Assembly: GCF_019052655.1 (NCBI RefSeq) | Contig: NZ_JAHQVB010000016.1 | Coordinates: 1-34,490, forward strand | Length of the DNA: 34,490 nucleotides | Direction of reading: 5' to 3' | DNA from: Holdemanella porci | Lineage (GTDB): Bacteria; Bacillota_I; Bacilli_A; Erysipelotrichales; Erysipelotrichaceae | Part shown: one piece after another, positions 15,473-23,647 of the stretch | Layout: every line of letters starts with the position of its first letter | How positions within the stretch are numbered: position 1 is the first letter of the stretch | Notes under the pieces: model-generated | Told to the model about the DNA's origin: nothing | Databases searched by the model: none | What the model saw: the letters and a program-made list of their open reading frames with translations, nothing else | Position numbers and translations under genes: made by a program

Positions 15473-17167
15473 ATGTCTATTGTTGAAGAAAGATATTCAA
15501 AATGGTTAAACCATGAAAATTTAGCCCCTCAATACAAACCTGTTTTAGAAGCAATGAATGCAGAAGAAAAAAATGATGCATTCTATACAACAATTGAGTT
15601 TGGTACAGCAGGTATGCGTGGTCTTTTAGGTCCGGGAACAAACCGAATTAATATTCATACAATTCGTAAGGCAACTCAAGGATACGCAAATTACATAAAT
15701 GAAAATAATGGTGGTAAAGCTGGTATTGCGATTGGTTATGATAACCGTCACATGTCAAAAGAGTTTGCGTTTGATTGTGCTGACTTATTAGCAAAAAACA
15801 ACATTAAATCATATGTGTTTGAATCATTACGTCCAACTCCAGAATTGAGTTTTGCAGTACGTCACTTAAATTGCTTTGGTGGCATTATGATTACTGCCAG
15901 TCACAACCCTAAAGAATACAATGGATATAAATTGTATGATGATAAAGGATGTCAGTTGATTCCATGTTTGGCTAGTCAGGTTATTGATAAGGTTAACGCA
16001 ATTGAAGATGAATTGGCAATTGATGCAAACTGTACAGAAGAACAAAAGAAATTAATTACAGTTATTGGTAAAGATGTGGATGAAGAATATTACAAAAATG
16101 TATTAAGTATCCAATTGAATCCTGAAGTTAAAAAAGATATTAAAATCGTATTTTCACCAGAACATGGAACTGCTAATATTCCTGTTCAAGAAGTTTATAA
16201 ACGTGCAGGATATACTTGCATTCCAGTTGTAGAGCAATGTAGTCCAGATCCTGATTTCTCAAATACACCTACACCAAACCCAGAACAAGCAGGTGCTTAT
16301 GAATTGTCATTAAAATACGCAAAAGAAAATCAAGCAGACTTAATTTTAGTTTGTGACCCAGATGCTGACCGTATGGGAGTTGGAGTCTTGCACAATGGTG
16401 AATATGTTGTATTAACAGGAAACCAATCTGGTTCTGTTGAAATTGAATATATTTGTTCACAACTTCAAAAACAAGGTAAAATGCCCGAAAATCCTGTAAT
16501 GTTCAATACGGTTGTTACAAGTGATCTAGGAGAAAAAGTAGCTTCTGATTATGGTGTTACAACAGAAAAAACTTTAACTGGATTCAAATTCATTGGTGAA
16601 AAAGTTGCGAAATATGAAAAAACGCACGAAAAGAACTATGTATTTGGATATGAAGAAAGCTATGGTTCATTAATTAAACCTTTCGTACGTGATAAAGATG
16701 CTCCTCAAGCTTGTTTAATGCTGGCAGAAGCTTGTGCATTCTACAAAGAACAAGGTAAAGATTTAGTTGATGTATTAGATAGCTTGTATGACCGTCATGG
16801 TACATATGAAGAAAGTCAAATTGCGTTATCATTAGCTGGTGAAGCTGGTGCTAAGCGTATTAAAGAAATCTTAGCTAACTTAAGAAAAGAGGCTCCAACA
16901 CAAATTGGTGGCACAAAAGTAGTTCGTAGTGAAGACTATAAAGAATGTGTAATCAAAGAAGGGGATACAGTAACTGAACTTACTGGATTCACTAAATCGG
17001 ATGTATTAAAATACTATCTTGAAGATGGAAGCTGGATTGCGGTACGTCCTAGTGGAACAGAACCAAAATGTAAATTCTACTATTGTATCAAGGGAGCTTC
17101 AAAAGAGGATGCTCACAACAAAACGGTTCATTTCCAAAAGGCAATGGATGATTTGATTGCCAAGTAG
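15473..17167 (+). CDS. pgcA: Alpha-phosphoglucomutase (phosphohexomutase family)
   Basis: A 564-residue alpha-D-phosphohexomutase interconverting glucose-6-phosphate and glucose-1-phosphate. The phosphoserine loop is TASHNPKEYNGYKLYD with Ser143. The metal loop is CDPDADRMGVG, the sugar-binding loop is GYEESYGSL, and the phosphate-binding loop is RPSGTEPKCKFY near the C-terminus. Length matches the long PgcA-type enzymes of Bacillota. Glucose-1-phosphate is the GlgC substrate, so its place just after glgCDA and ptsH makes metabolic sense. AAGGAG precedes the ATG. No promoter is evident in the short gap after the ptsH terminator. Confidence 0.93.
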   Translation: MSIVEERYSKWLNHENLAPQYKPVLEAMNAEEKNDAFYTTIEFGTAGMRGLLGPGTNRINIHTIRKATQGYANYINENNGGKAGIAIGYDNRHMSKEFAFDCADLLAKNNIKSYVFESLRPTPELSFAVRHLNCFGGIMITASHNPKEYNGYKLYDDKGCQLIPCLASQVIDKVNAIEDELAIDANCTEEQKKLITVIGKDVDEEYYKNVLSIQLNPEVKKDIKIVFSPEHGTANIPVQEVYKRAGYTCIPVVEQCSPDPDFSNTPTPNPEQAGAYELSLKYAKENQADLILVCDPDADRMGVGVLHNGEYVVLTGNQSGSVEIEYICSQLQKQGKMPENPVMFNTVVTSDLGEKVASDYGVTTEKTLTGFKFIGEKVAKYEKTHEKNYVFGYEESYGSLIKPFVRDKDAPQACLMLAEACAFYKEQGKDLVDVLDSLYDRHGTYEESQIALSLAGEAGAKRIKEILANLRKEAPTQIGGTKVVRSEDYKECVIKEGDTVTELTGFTKSDVLKYYLEDGSWIAVRPSGTEPKCKFYYCIKGASKEDAHNKTVHFQKAMDDLIAK

Positions 17168-17171
17168 TATT

Positions 17172-17199
17172 AAAGGATGTCAAAATGGCATCCTTTTTT
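17172..17199 (+). terminator. Terminator after the phosphoglucomutase gene
   Basis: AAAGGATG (17172-17179) pairs with CATCCTTT (17189-17196), followed by a U-run to 17199. Confidence 0.85.
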
Positions 17200-17220
17200 C
17201 TGTTTATTTGAAAAAAAGAT

Positions 17221-18387
17221 CTAGACTGATTTGTCTAAATCCTTCAAGAATTGTTCTAAGCGAACAACAGCTTCTTTAATGTGATCTATGCTATATGCAT
17301 AAGAGATACGAATGTATCCTTCACCACTTGGACCAAAGGCGTTTCCTGGAACACAGGCAACTTTTTGTTCTTGTAGTAATCTTTCGCAGAATGTTTCGGA
17401 ATCAAGGCCTGTCGATTGAATATTACAGAATACATAGAATGTACCATGAGGCATATTTGTCTTTAGTCCCATACGATTGAGCCTGTTGACTAAGAAGTTT
17501 CTTCTTTTTAGATAATCATCTTTCATCATCAATACATCATCATAGCCGTTTTTAATGGCTTCGATACCTGCGTATTGAGACATAACAGGAGCTGACATGA
17601 TCACATATTGGTGAATCTTATTCATAACAGAAGAAAGTTCTTTGTTGGCCATACAATAGCCTAGACGCCATCCTGTCATCGCATATGCTTTAGAAAAACC
17701 ATTTACGACAATAATTTGAGATTTGATTTCGTCAAATTGGGCTAATGATGCAAAAGGCTGATCAAAGCTTAGTTCGGCATAGATTTCATCACTCACAACA
17801 TATATACCTGATTCTTTGATGATATCAACAATTTTTGCGTAGTCCTCTTTTGTCATGACACCACCTGTAGGGTTGCTAGGATAATTGATGATCATCGCTT
17901 TTGTCTTTGGTGTGATGACTTTCTTTAAATCTTCTGGAAAAATTTTAAAGTCATTTTCTTCTTTTAACTGTAAAGGGACAACAACACCATCACTTAGTGT
18001 AACACTTGGTGCATAAGCAACGTAGTTAGGGTCTAATACAATAACTTCATCGCCAGGATTCAACAGGGCACGCATACATAAGTCAATGGCTTCACTACCA
18101 CCAATTGTGACAATAACTTCATTTTCAGGATCATATGTTTGATTGTAATGTTCCTTATGGAATTTACAGATTTCTTCACGAAGCTCCAACAACCCACGAT
18201 TGGCTGTATAGTGAGTATGTCCTGTGCTCATGTAGTGAATCGCATTTTCACAAATGTGCCATGGCGTAGCGAAATCGGGTTCACCAACACCTAAAGAGAT
18301 AACGCCTTCCATTGTGTTTGCTAAATCAAAGAATTTACGGATTCCACTTGGCTTGATAGATGTTGCTTTTGTAGATAAACTCTTCAT
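17221..18387 (-). CDS. PLP-dependent class I aminotransferase
   Basis: A 388-residue fold-type I aminotransferase. The PLP lysine is Lys233 in NGFSKAYAMTGWRLGY; Asn172 (YPSNPTGG) and Asp200 (SDEIY) hold the cofactor, and the C-terminal Arg in GYIRISYA should bind the substrate carboxylate. The start (KATSIKPSGIRKFFDLA, SLGVGEPDF) resembles the aspartate/aromatic aminotransferase subgroup Igamma. The exact amino acid is not predictable. Its ATG overlaps the stop of the upstream Lrp-family regulator (TAATG), so the two are co-translated and the regulator probably senses the same amino acid. Confidence 0.92.
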   Translation of the reverse strand: MKSLSTKATSIKPSGIRKFFDLANTMEGVISLGVGEPDFATPWHICENAIHYMSTGHTHYTANRGLLELREEICKFHKEHYNQTYDPENEVIVTIGGSEAIDLCMRALLNPGDEVIVLDPNYVAYAPSVTLSDGVVVPLQLKEENDFKIFPEDLKKVITPKTKAMIINYPSNPTGGVMTKEDYAKIVDIIKESGIYVVSDEIYAELSFDQPFASLAQFDEIKSQIIVVNGFSKAYAMTGWRLGYCMANKELSSVMNKIHQYVIMSAPVMSQYAGIEAIKNGYDDVLMMKDDYLKRRNFLVNRLNRMGLKTNMPHGTFYVFCNIQSTGLDSETFCERLLQEQKVACVPGNAFGPSGEGYIRISYAYSIDHIKEAVVRLEQFLKDLDKSV

Positions 18388-18881
18388 TATGGAGTCACAA
18401 CCAATCTTGATTCTTTATCTTCTGGTTTGTCAATCATGACAATACCACTTTGCTTATATTGTTTTAAGACAAATAATGTCTTTGTGGAACGAACATCTTC
18501 AACACAGGCAATCTTATCTGAAACAAAGCGAGCCACTTCAAACATGGTTTTACCTTGTACTAAACATAAGAAATCACAATCTCCACTTAATAGATACATT
18601 GTATCTACTTCTGGATAGTTGGCAATCAATGCTGCTGTCTTGTCATAGCCTCTATTTCTTGTAGGTGTACAACTTACTTCAATATATGCTAAAACTTTTT
18701 GATCTTTTAACGCTTTATTGTAGTTGATAATTGTGTGATAGCCACAAATAATTTTGTTTTTTTCTAAAGATTGAATCTCTGATTTTATACTTGCTTCATC
18801 TTCATTCAAAATATCCGCTAGATCTTGTGAAGTTAGACGAGCATTATTTTCTAGTAAATCTAGGATTAAACTTTGGTTCAT
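18387..18881 (-). CDS. Lrp/AsnC-family transcriptional regulator
   Basis: A 164-residue Lrp/AsnC regulator. The N-terminal winged helix-turn-helix spans about residues 5-50 (ILDLLENNARLTSQDLADIL, IKSEIQSLEKNKIICGY). The C-terminal RAM domain (VLAYIEVSCTP, MYLLSGDCDFLCLVQGK) binds amino acids and oligomerises. The ATG at 18881 is chosen because AGGAGG lies eight bases upstream; the longer frame has no such signal. It is the first gene of a two-gene operon with the aminotransferase and is divergent from the glyceraldehyde-3-phosphate dehydrogenase gene, whose 190-base upstream region may hold its operator. Confidence 0.93.
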   Translation of the reverse strand: MNQSLILDLLENNARLTSQDLADILNEDEASIKSEIQSLEKNKIICGYHTIINYNKALKDQKVLAYIEVSCTPTRNRGYDKTAALIANYPEVDTMYLLSGDCDFLCLVQGKTMFEVARFVSDKIACVEDVRSTKTLFVLKQYKQSGIVMIDKPEDKESRLVVTP

Positions 18882-18902
18882 TTTTAATTCCTCCTTTTGA
18901 AT

Positions 18903-18911
18903 ATAATAGCA
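18903..18911 (-). promoter_or_regulatory. Extended -10 promoter of the Lrp-aminotransferase operon
   Basis: On the minus strand TGC precedes TATTAT (18908-18903), about 22 bases before the start codon. No good -35 is seen at 17 bases, as often with extended -10 promoters. Confidence 0.5.
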
Positions 18912-18979
18912 CAATTAAGGTTATGTAAAAAGTGTGAAAATGCTTGAGAATGAATTGTAAATAGTCTAATATATAAGTG

Positions 18980-19009
18980 TTGTTAGTTGTAAAAAGTTTT
19001 ACTTGTTAG
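18980..19009 (+). promoter_or_regulatory. Palindrome with flanking direct repeats upstream of the gapA promoter
   Basis: GTAAAA-AG-TTTTAC (18989-19002) is a perfect inverted repeat. The heptamer TTGTTAG occurs on both sides (18980-18986 and 19003-19009). The whole element ends five bases before the gapA -35, the position of an activator or repressor site. The binding protein is unknown. Confidence 0.45.
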
Positions 19010-19013
19010 AGAA

Positions 19014-19042
19014 TTGACAAATCAACAGTAGGCTTTTATAAT
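19014..19042 (+). promoter_or_regulatory. Consensus promoter of gapA
   Basis: TTGACA (19014-19019) and TATAAT (19037-19042) with exactly 17 bases between: both hexamers match the sigma-70/A consensus. Very high expression is expected. Confidence 0.9.
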
Positions 19043-19073
19043 AACAATGGTATTTAAAGGAGGATTTACTGAC

Positions 19074-20087
19074 ATGACAGTAAAAGTTGCGATTAACGGT
19101 TTTGGACGTATCGGACGTTTGGCATTCCGTCAAATGTTTGGTGCTGAAGGCTACGAAGTAGTAGCTATCAATGACTTGACTAGCCCTAAGATGTTAGCTC
19201 ACTTGTTGAAATATGATTCAACTCAAGGAACTTACGCTAAGGCTGACACAGTTGTTGCTGGTGAAAATTCAATTACAGTAGATGGAAAAGAAATCACTAT
19301 CTACGCAGAAGCTGATGCTTCTAAATTACCTTGGGGTGAATTAGGCGTTGACGTAGTATTAGAATGTACAGGATTCTATACTTCAAAAGCTAAAGCAGAA
19401 GCACACATTAAAGCAGGTGCTCGTAAAGTTGTTATCTCTGCTCCAGCAGGAAATGACTTACCAACAATCGTTTACAATGTAAACCACGAAACATTAAAAC
19501 CAGAAGATACAGTAATTTCTGCAGCTTCTTGTACAACAAACTGTTTAGCTCCAATGGCTAACGCTTTGAACCAATTAGCTCCAGTTAAATCAGGTATCAT
19601 GACTACAGTTCACGCTTACACAGGTGACCAAATGACATTAGACGGACCTCAACGTAAAGGTGATTTACGTCGTAGCCGTGCTGCTGCAGTTAACATTGTT
19701 CCTAACTCAACAGGTGCTGCAAAAGCTATCGGATTAGTTATCCCTGAATTAAACGGAAAATTAATCGGATCTGCTCAACGTGTTCCAACTCCTACAGGAT
19801 CAACTACTATTTTAGTAGCTGTTGTTGAAGGTGACGTAACTGTTGATCAAATTAACGCTGCTATGAAAGCTGCTACAACTGAATCGTTCGGATACACTGA
19901 AGAACAATTAGTATCTAGTGATATTATTGGTATGCGTTACGGATCATTGTTCGATGCAACTCAAACAATGGCTCACTCATTAGGTGACGGAACTACTCAC
20001 GTACAAGTTGTTTCTTGGTACGACAACGAAAACTCTTATACAAGCCAAATGGTTCGTACAATTAAGTACTTCTCAGAATTAGCTTAA
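19074..20087 (+). CDS. gapA: Glyceraldehyde-3-phosphate dehydrogenase, phosphorylating, NAD-type
   Basis: A 337-residue glycolytic enzyme. The Rossmann start INGFGRIGR, Asp34 (AINDL, indicating NAD preference), the catalytic Cys153 in SCTTNCLAP and His180 in [10 protein letters not shown] are all present. The ATG at 19074 follows AAAGGAGG; an earlier in-frame ATG at 19047 lies before the binding site and is not used. Codon choice is strongly skewed to favoured codons, matching its perfect promoter. No pgk or other glycolytic gene follows; it is monocistronic with a terminator at 20104-20131. Confidence 0.97.
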   Translation: MTVKVAINGFGRIGRLAFRQMFGAEGYEVVAINDLTSPKMLAHLLKYDSTQGTYAKADTVVAGENSITVDGKEITIYAEADASKLPWGELGVDVVLECTGFYTSKAKAEAHIKAGARKVVISAPAGNDLPTIVYNVNHETLKPEDTVISAASCTTNCLAPMANALNQLAPVKSGIMTTVHAYTGDQMTLDGPQRKGDLRRSRAAAVNIVPNSTGAAKAIGLVIPELNGKLIGSAQRVPTPTGSTTILVAVVEGDVTVDQINAAMKAATTESFGYTEEQLVSSDIIGMRYGSLFDATQTMAHSLGDGTTHVQVVSWYDNENSYTSQMVRTIKYFSELA

Positions 20088-20103
20088 TAATTGTAAGACT
20101 TTT

Positions 20104-20131
20104 AAAGGAATCCAATAGGGTTCCTTTTTTT
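20104..20131 (+). terminator. gapA terminator
   Basis: AAAGGAATCC (20104-20113) pairs with GGGTTCCTTT (20118-20127) with one wobble, AATA loop, and U-run to 20131. Confidence 0.9.
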
Positions 20132-20163
20132 GTATACTTTACTAAAAAGTGCAAATCAAAACC

Positions 20164-20192
20164 TTGAAATAAATATATAAATCATGTATGCT
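20164..20192 (+). promoter_or_regulatory. Promoter of the 20221-21070 gene pair
   Basis: TTGAAA (20164-20169) and TATGCT (20187-20192) are 17 bases apart. The box covers the in-frame ATG at 20188, which therefore cannot be the start codon of the next gene. Confidence 0.6.
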
Positions 20193-20220
20193 AACCTTTA
20201 GAGATTGTGAGGTGTTAGCG

Positions 20221-20397
20221 GTGGGTATTCGACATCGTTTGACGGATTCTGAGCGTGATGATTTAACAAAAGATGTAGACGATTTAGATGCTGTTTACAT
20301 GGAAAAATTAAGAAAAGATGGAATTGACGAAGATTTATTAGCTCAGTTTCGTGATTTAACTTTAGAATTAGAAAAGGATAAGGAACAAAATGGATAG
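20221..20397 (+). CDS. Small acidic protein of unknown function (58 aa)
   Basis: Not a recognised family. The protein is a highly charged, Asp/Glu/Lys/Arg-rich, mainly helical chain (GIRHRLTDSERDDLTKDVDD, later FRDLTLELEKDKEQNG) with no cysteine and no membrane segment. A GTG start is chosen: GAGGTG (20209-20214) lies six bases before it, and the only upstream ATG overlaps the promoter -10. It overlaps the start of the following membrane-anchored gene by eight bases, so the two products are co-translated and probably work together. It sits between gapA and cysS. Confidence 0.7.
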   Translation: MGIRHRLTDSERDDLTKDVDDLDAVYMEKLRKDGIDEDLLAQFRDLTLELEKDKEQNG

Positions 20398-21070
20398 TAA
20401 GACAATGAATGTAATGATCATAATTATATTGACATTAGTATTTATCTTAGTGCCAATAATTATGAAAAAAGTTGTATGGAAGAAGTTATTAGTTCAATTG
20501 AACAATGAACAATATGACGAATTCTACAAAACATTAGATACAGGAATATGTAAATTCTCATATCAGGCATTTAACCGTGAGTATATGCGATTAAGTGGCT
20601 ATTTGGCACAAAGAAATGATACGAAAATCGAAGAACAATTTGAATTGTTGAAAAATATGCGTATTTCAAATAAACAAAAGGCTAGTGTCGCAACTCGTGG
20701 ATTTTATTATTATTTAGAAAAAGGAAAAATCAAAAAAGCAGAGGGCATGCTTTCTTATGGAAAAAGCTATGTTGATGAAAAGACATTCAAGAATATGCAG
20801 ATTCAATTCAGCATATTAATGAAGAAAGAAGCCAAATATATTGATGACTGTAAAGAAATTTTAAATGGTATGTGGGATGGTAAGTCAGAACTAGACAACA
20901 ATAAAAAATTCCCTGTTGGAACCATTCAATATTTAATTGGGCTTCAATATTCTTATTTAAAAGATGTGGATCATATGATGGAATACTTTAATCCTGCATT
21001 AGAAAATTTAGTAGGTACACCATATGAAGAAGATATTCGTCGTATCATGACTAAATTACATGTAGGCTGA
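20390..21070 (+). CDS. Membrane-anchored helical-repeat protein of unknown function
   Basis: A 226-residue protein with one N-terminal membrane helix (about residues 8-25, MIIIILTLVFILVPIIM) followed by KK, which predicts the rest to be cytoplasmic. The remainder is alpha-helical with a rhythm like tetratricopeptide repeats (EQYDEFYKTLD, GYLAQRNDTKIEEQFELLKN, YYYLEKGKIKKAEGMLSYG). No enzyme motif is visible. It starts inside the end of the 58-residue gene and is closed by a terminator whose stem includes its stop codon. Possible roles are scaffolding or an adaptor at the membrane; this is only inference from shape. Confidence 0.8.
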   Translation: MDSKTMNVMIIIILTLVFILVPIIMKKVVWKKLLVQLNNEQYDEFYKTLDTGICKFSYQAFNREYMRLSGYLAQRNDTKIEEQFELLKNMRISNKQKASVATRGFYYYLEKGKIKKAEGMLSYGKSYVDEKTFKNMQIQFSILMKKEAKYIDDCKEILNGMWDGKSELDNNKKFPVGTIQYLIGLQYSYLKDVDHMMEYFNPALENLVGTPYEEDIRRIMTKLHVG

Positions 21071-21092
21071 CCATTTGGTTAGCTTTTTTTTT
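21066..21092 (+). terminator. Terminator overlapping the stop codon of the membrane-anchored gene
   Basis: GCTGACC (21066-21072) pairs with GGTTAGC (21077-21083) with one wobble, followed by about nine U residues. The stop TGA (21068-21070) is inside the 5' arm. Confidence 0.85.
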
Positions 21093-21141
21093 CATGTTTT
21101 GTATTGTATAATAAAAAATATGAATTGGAGGACATTTTATT

Positions 21142-22473
21142 ATGAAATTATATAATAGTTATTCTCAAACCATTGAAGAATTAAAACCAATCGAACCAGG
21201 AAAGATTTCCATGTACGTATGTGGACCAACGGTCTATAACTATCCACATATTGGAAATGCTCGTCCTATCGTTGTATTTGATACATTAAAAAAAGCATTG
21301 TCTGCACAAGGTTATGAAGTGACTTTTGCTTCAAACTATACAGATGTAGACGATAAGATCATTAAAACGGCTATTGAACAAAATGTTACTGAAAAGGAAA
21401 TCACTGACAAATTTATTGTTGCCTATAACGATGTACGTAAAGGTTTACATGCAGATCTTCCAGCCTATGCACCTCGCGTTACAGAAACAATGGATCGTAT
21501 TATCGAATTTATTGATAAGATGGTTAAAAATGGTTCAGCTTATCAAGTGGGAGGCGATGTTTATTTCCGAGTTAATAGTGATAAAAAATATGGAGAACTG
21601 TCTCATCAAAGTATTGATGATCTAATGGTTGGTGCTCGTATTGATGAAAATGAAAAGAAGGAGAATCCATTAGATTTTACTTTATGGAAAGAGACAACGG
21701 AAGGAATTAAATGGGATTCACCTTGGTCGAAAGGACGTCCAGGATGGCATACAGAATGTGTGGTTATGATACAGGATGTATTTAAGAAAACATTGATTGA
21801 TATCCATGGTGGTGGTTTAGATTTAAAATTTCCTCACCACGAAAATGAGATTGCCCAATGTGAAGTATGCAACGATACACACTTGGCAAATATCTGGGTA
21901 CACAATGGTATGATCAATATCAATGGTATCAAGATGTCAAAATCATTAGGTAATGTATGGTGGGCTAAAGACTTGATCGCAAACCATGGAGGAAACTTAA
22001 CTCGTTGGTTGATGATTTCTACACATTATCGCGCTCCACTAAACTTAAATGAAGAAGCATTTTCAACTTCAAAGAAAGAATTAGATAAGATTGCAGCTGC
22101 TTATAAACAGGCTTGTGTAAAACTTGCTTTATCAAATGCTAAAGAAACAACTGCATTTGATGAAACGTATACTTCATTTATTGATGCATTAAATGATGAT
22201 TTAAATACACCTAATGCGATCAGTGTTGTTTATGAAGTCGTTAAAAAAATCAATCAGGTGGTTCGTCAAAGAGAAATCGATGTTGAAAATTTAGCTGTTT
22301 TAGTACATACATTAGAAAAGATGCTTTATATTTTAGGTATTGAATTTGATAAGATTACAATGAGTGATGAAGATAAAGAAATGTATCAAAACTGGAGAAG
22401 TGCAGTTAAAGAAAAAGATTTTGAAACAGCGGATACACTTCGTGCTGCATTGATTGAAAAAGGGATTCTGTAA
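21142..22473 (+). CDS. cysS: Cysteinyl-tRNA synthetase
   Basis: A 443-residue class I aminoacyl-tRNA synthetase that charges tRNA-Cys. The HIGH-type motif is PHIGNAR, the zinc-site start MYVCGPTVYNYPHIG holds the first cysteine ligand, and the KMSKS motif is intact (KMSKSLGN). It is slightly shorter than the usual 460-480 residues, mainly at the C-terminal anticodon-binding end. A TATAAT box lies at 21107-21112; there is no room for a T-box leader. MrnC overlaps its stop (TAATG), the arrangement common in Bacillota (cysS-mrnC-rlmB). Confidence 0.97.
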   Translation: MKLYNSYSQTIEELKPIEPGKISMYVCGPTVYNYPHIGNARPIVVFDTLKKALSAQGYEVTFASNYTDVDDKIIKTAIEQNVTEKEITDKFIVAYNDVRKGLHADLPAYAPRVTETMDRIIEFIDKMVKNGSAYQVGGDVYFRVNSDKKYGELSHQSIDDLMVGARIDENEKKENPLDFTLWKETTEGIKWDSPWSKGRPGWHTECVVMIQDVFKKTLIDIHGGGLDLKFPHHENEIAQCEVCNDTHLANIWVHNGMININGIKMSKSLGNVWWAKDLIANHGGNLTRWLMISTHYRAPLNLNEEAFSTSKKELDKIAAAYKQACVKLALSNAKETTAFDETYTSFIDALNDDLNTPNAISVVYEVVKKINQVVRQREIDVENLAVLVHTLEKMLYILGIEFDKITMSDEDKEMYQNWRSAVKEKDFETADTLRAALIEKGIL

Positions 22474-22859
22474 TGGAAATTGTAACGGAAAATGCGACAA
22501 GTCTAGCATGGATTGGTGATGCCGTTATGTCTTTGGCTGTGCGCGAACACCTTCTAAGTTTAGGGTATCGCAAGGCCCATGTTCTTCAGAAGAAAAACGC
22601 TGTAATTTGTAGTGCTAAAGGGCAATCTGTTATGTTGAATACAATGATGGATGAAGATTTCTTTACTGAGGATGAGAAAACGATTCTTGCACGTGGAAGA
22701 AATGCGACGATTCATTCAAAGGCTAAAAATGCGACACACAAAACATACTTAGAAGCAACCGCATTAGAATCTATGTTGGGATATTTATATTTATATGGAC
22801 ATCAGGATAGACTTAAGGTTTGTCTAGATAGAATAATTGATATAGGGGACAGTCTATGA
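22473..22859 (+). CDS. mrnC: Mini-ribonuclease III
   Basis: A 128-residue RNase III-like nuclease without the double-stranded RNA-binding domain, which matures 23S rRNA in Bacillus subtilis. The catalytic-helix signature AWIGDAVMSLAVREHLL (about 12-28) and the second acidic helix TYLEATALESMLGYLYL are present. It overlaps cysS by one base and rlmB by four bases (ATGA), so all three are made from one mRNA by translational coupling. Length is normal for the family. Confidence 0.94.
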   Translation: MEIVTENATSLAWIGDAVMSLAVREHLLSLGYRKAHVLQKKNAVICSAKGQSVMLNTMMDEDFFTEDEKTILARGRNATIHSKAKNATHKTYLEATALESMLGYLYLYGHQDRLKVCLDRIIDIGDSL

Positions 22860-23572
22860 TCGTATATGGAAAAAATGTGTATTCTACACTTCAAAATGAT
22901 CCGGATTCAATCGAAAAAGTATATGTACTTCAGGGATTGAAAGACGCAAAGCTTTTAAAATCGATTCAAAAATCAAATTTAAAGGTAGAATATTGTAATC
23001 GTGCAAAATTAGATAAAATTGCGAATTCAACACATCATAATGGAGTTGCGGTAAAAGTAAGTGAAATTGAAACATATAGTATTGAAGAATTAGTTAGACG
23101 AGCTAAAAAGCCTGGCTTATTAGTGGCTTTGGACGGTGTTCAAGATCCACATAATGTAGGTGCTATTTTAAGAACTTGTGATTGTACGGGTGTTGATGGT
23201 GTCATCTTGACGAAACACAATAGTTGTGGATTAACTCCAACGGTTGTTAAGGCAAGTACAGGAGCTGCTTATACTGTACCTGTTTCGATTGTGACGAATT
23301 TATCGCAGACATTAAGAAACTTGAAACAAGAAGGATATTGGGTTGTTGGTACAGATATGAAGGATGCAAGAGAATATCGTGAAGGTATGTATGATTCACC
23401 AACTGTATTAGTTATAGGATCTGAGGGTCAGGGTATTTCAAATCTTGTAAAGAAACAATGTGACTATATGGTGTATCTACCAATGGTCGGAAGTATCACT
23501 TCATTAAATGCGAGTGTTGCAGCAGCTGTCTTGATGTATGAGGTATACAACCAAAGAAATCCAATCAAATAA
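22856..23572 (+). CDS. rlmB: 23S rRNA (guanosine-2'-O-)-methyltransferase RlmB / TrmH family
   Basis: A 238-residue SPOUT methyltransferase. The N-terminal substrate-binding domain begins IVYGKNVYSTLQ and includes HHNGVAVKV. The knotted SAM-binding domain shows ALDGVQDPHNVGAILRTCD, GSEGQGISNLV and MVGSITSLNASVAAAVLMYE. The conserved Asn and Arg of motif 1 and the Ser-Leu-Asn of motif 3 are intact. It methylates rRNA at the ribose 2'-OH; the exact site is by analogy with RlmB. It is the last gene of the cysS operon; the stop codon runs into a terminator. Confidence 0.94.
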   Translation: MIVYGKNVYSTLQNDPDSIEKVYVLQGLKDAKLLKSIQKSNLKVEYCNRAKLDKIANSTHHNGVAVKVSEIETYSIEELVRRAKKPGLLVALDGVQDPHNVGAILRTCDCTGVDGVILTKHNSCGLTPTVVKASTGAAYTVPVSIVTNLSQTLRNLKQEGYWVVGTDMKDAREYREGMYDSPTVLVIGSEGQGISNLVKKQCDYMVYLPMVGSITSLNASVAAAVLMYEVYNQRNPIK

Positions 23573-23600
23573 GTCGATTTTTTATAAAATCGGCTTTTTT
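23571..23600 (+). terminator. Terminator of the cysS-mrnC-rlmB operon
   Basis: AAGTCGATTTT (23571-23581) pairs with AAAATCGGCTT (23586-23596) with one wobble, then U residues to 23600. The stem starts within the rlmB stop codon. Confidence 0.9.
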
Positions 23601-23624
23601 AATGTCTTTTTCACATTGCCTCGT

Positions 23625-23630
23625 TATAAT
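23625..23630 (+). promoter_or_regulatory. -10 box of the sigma factor gene
   Basis: A perfect TATAAT 17 bases before the start codon of the sigma factor gene. No -35 hexamer near the consensus is found at 16-18 bases, so the promoter may need an activator or another sigma factor. Confidence 0.5.
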
Positions 23631-23647
23631 GGATTTAGGTGATAAAG

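Noticed and set aside
21093..21141. T-box leader before cysS
   Set aside because: Only about 50 bases separate the previous terminator from the start codon and no T-box sequence is present.
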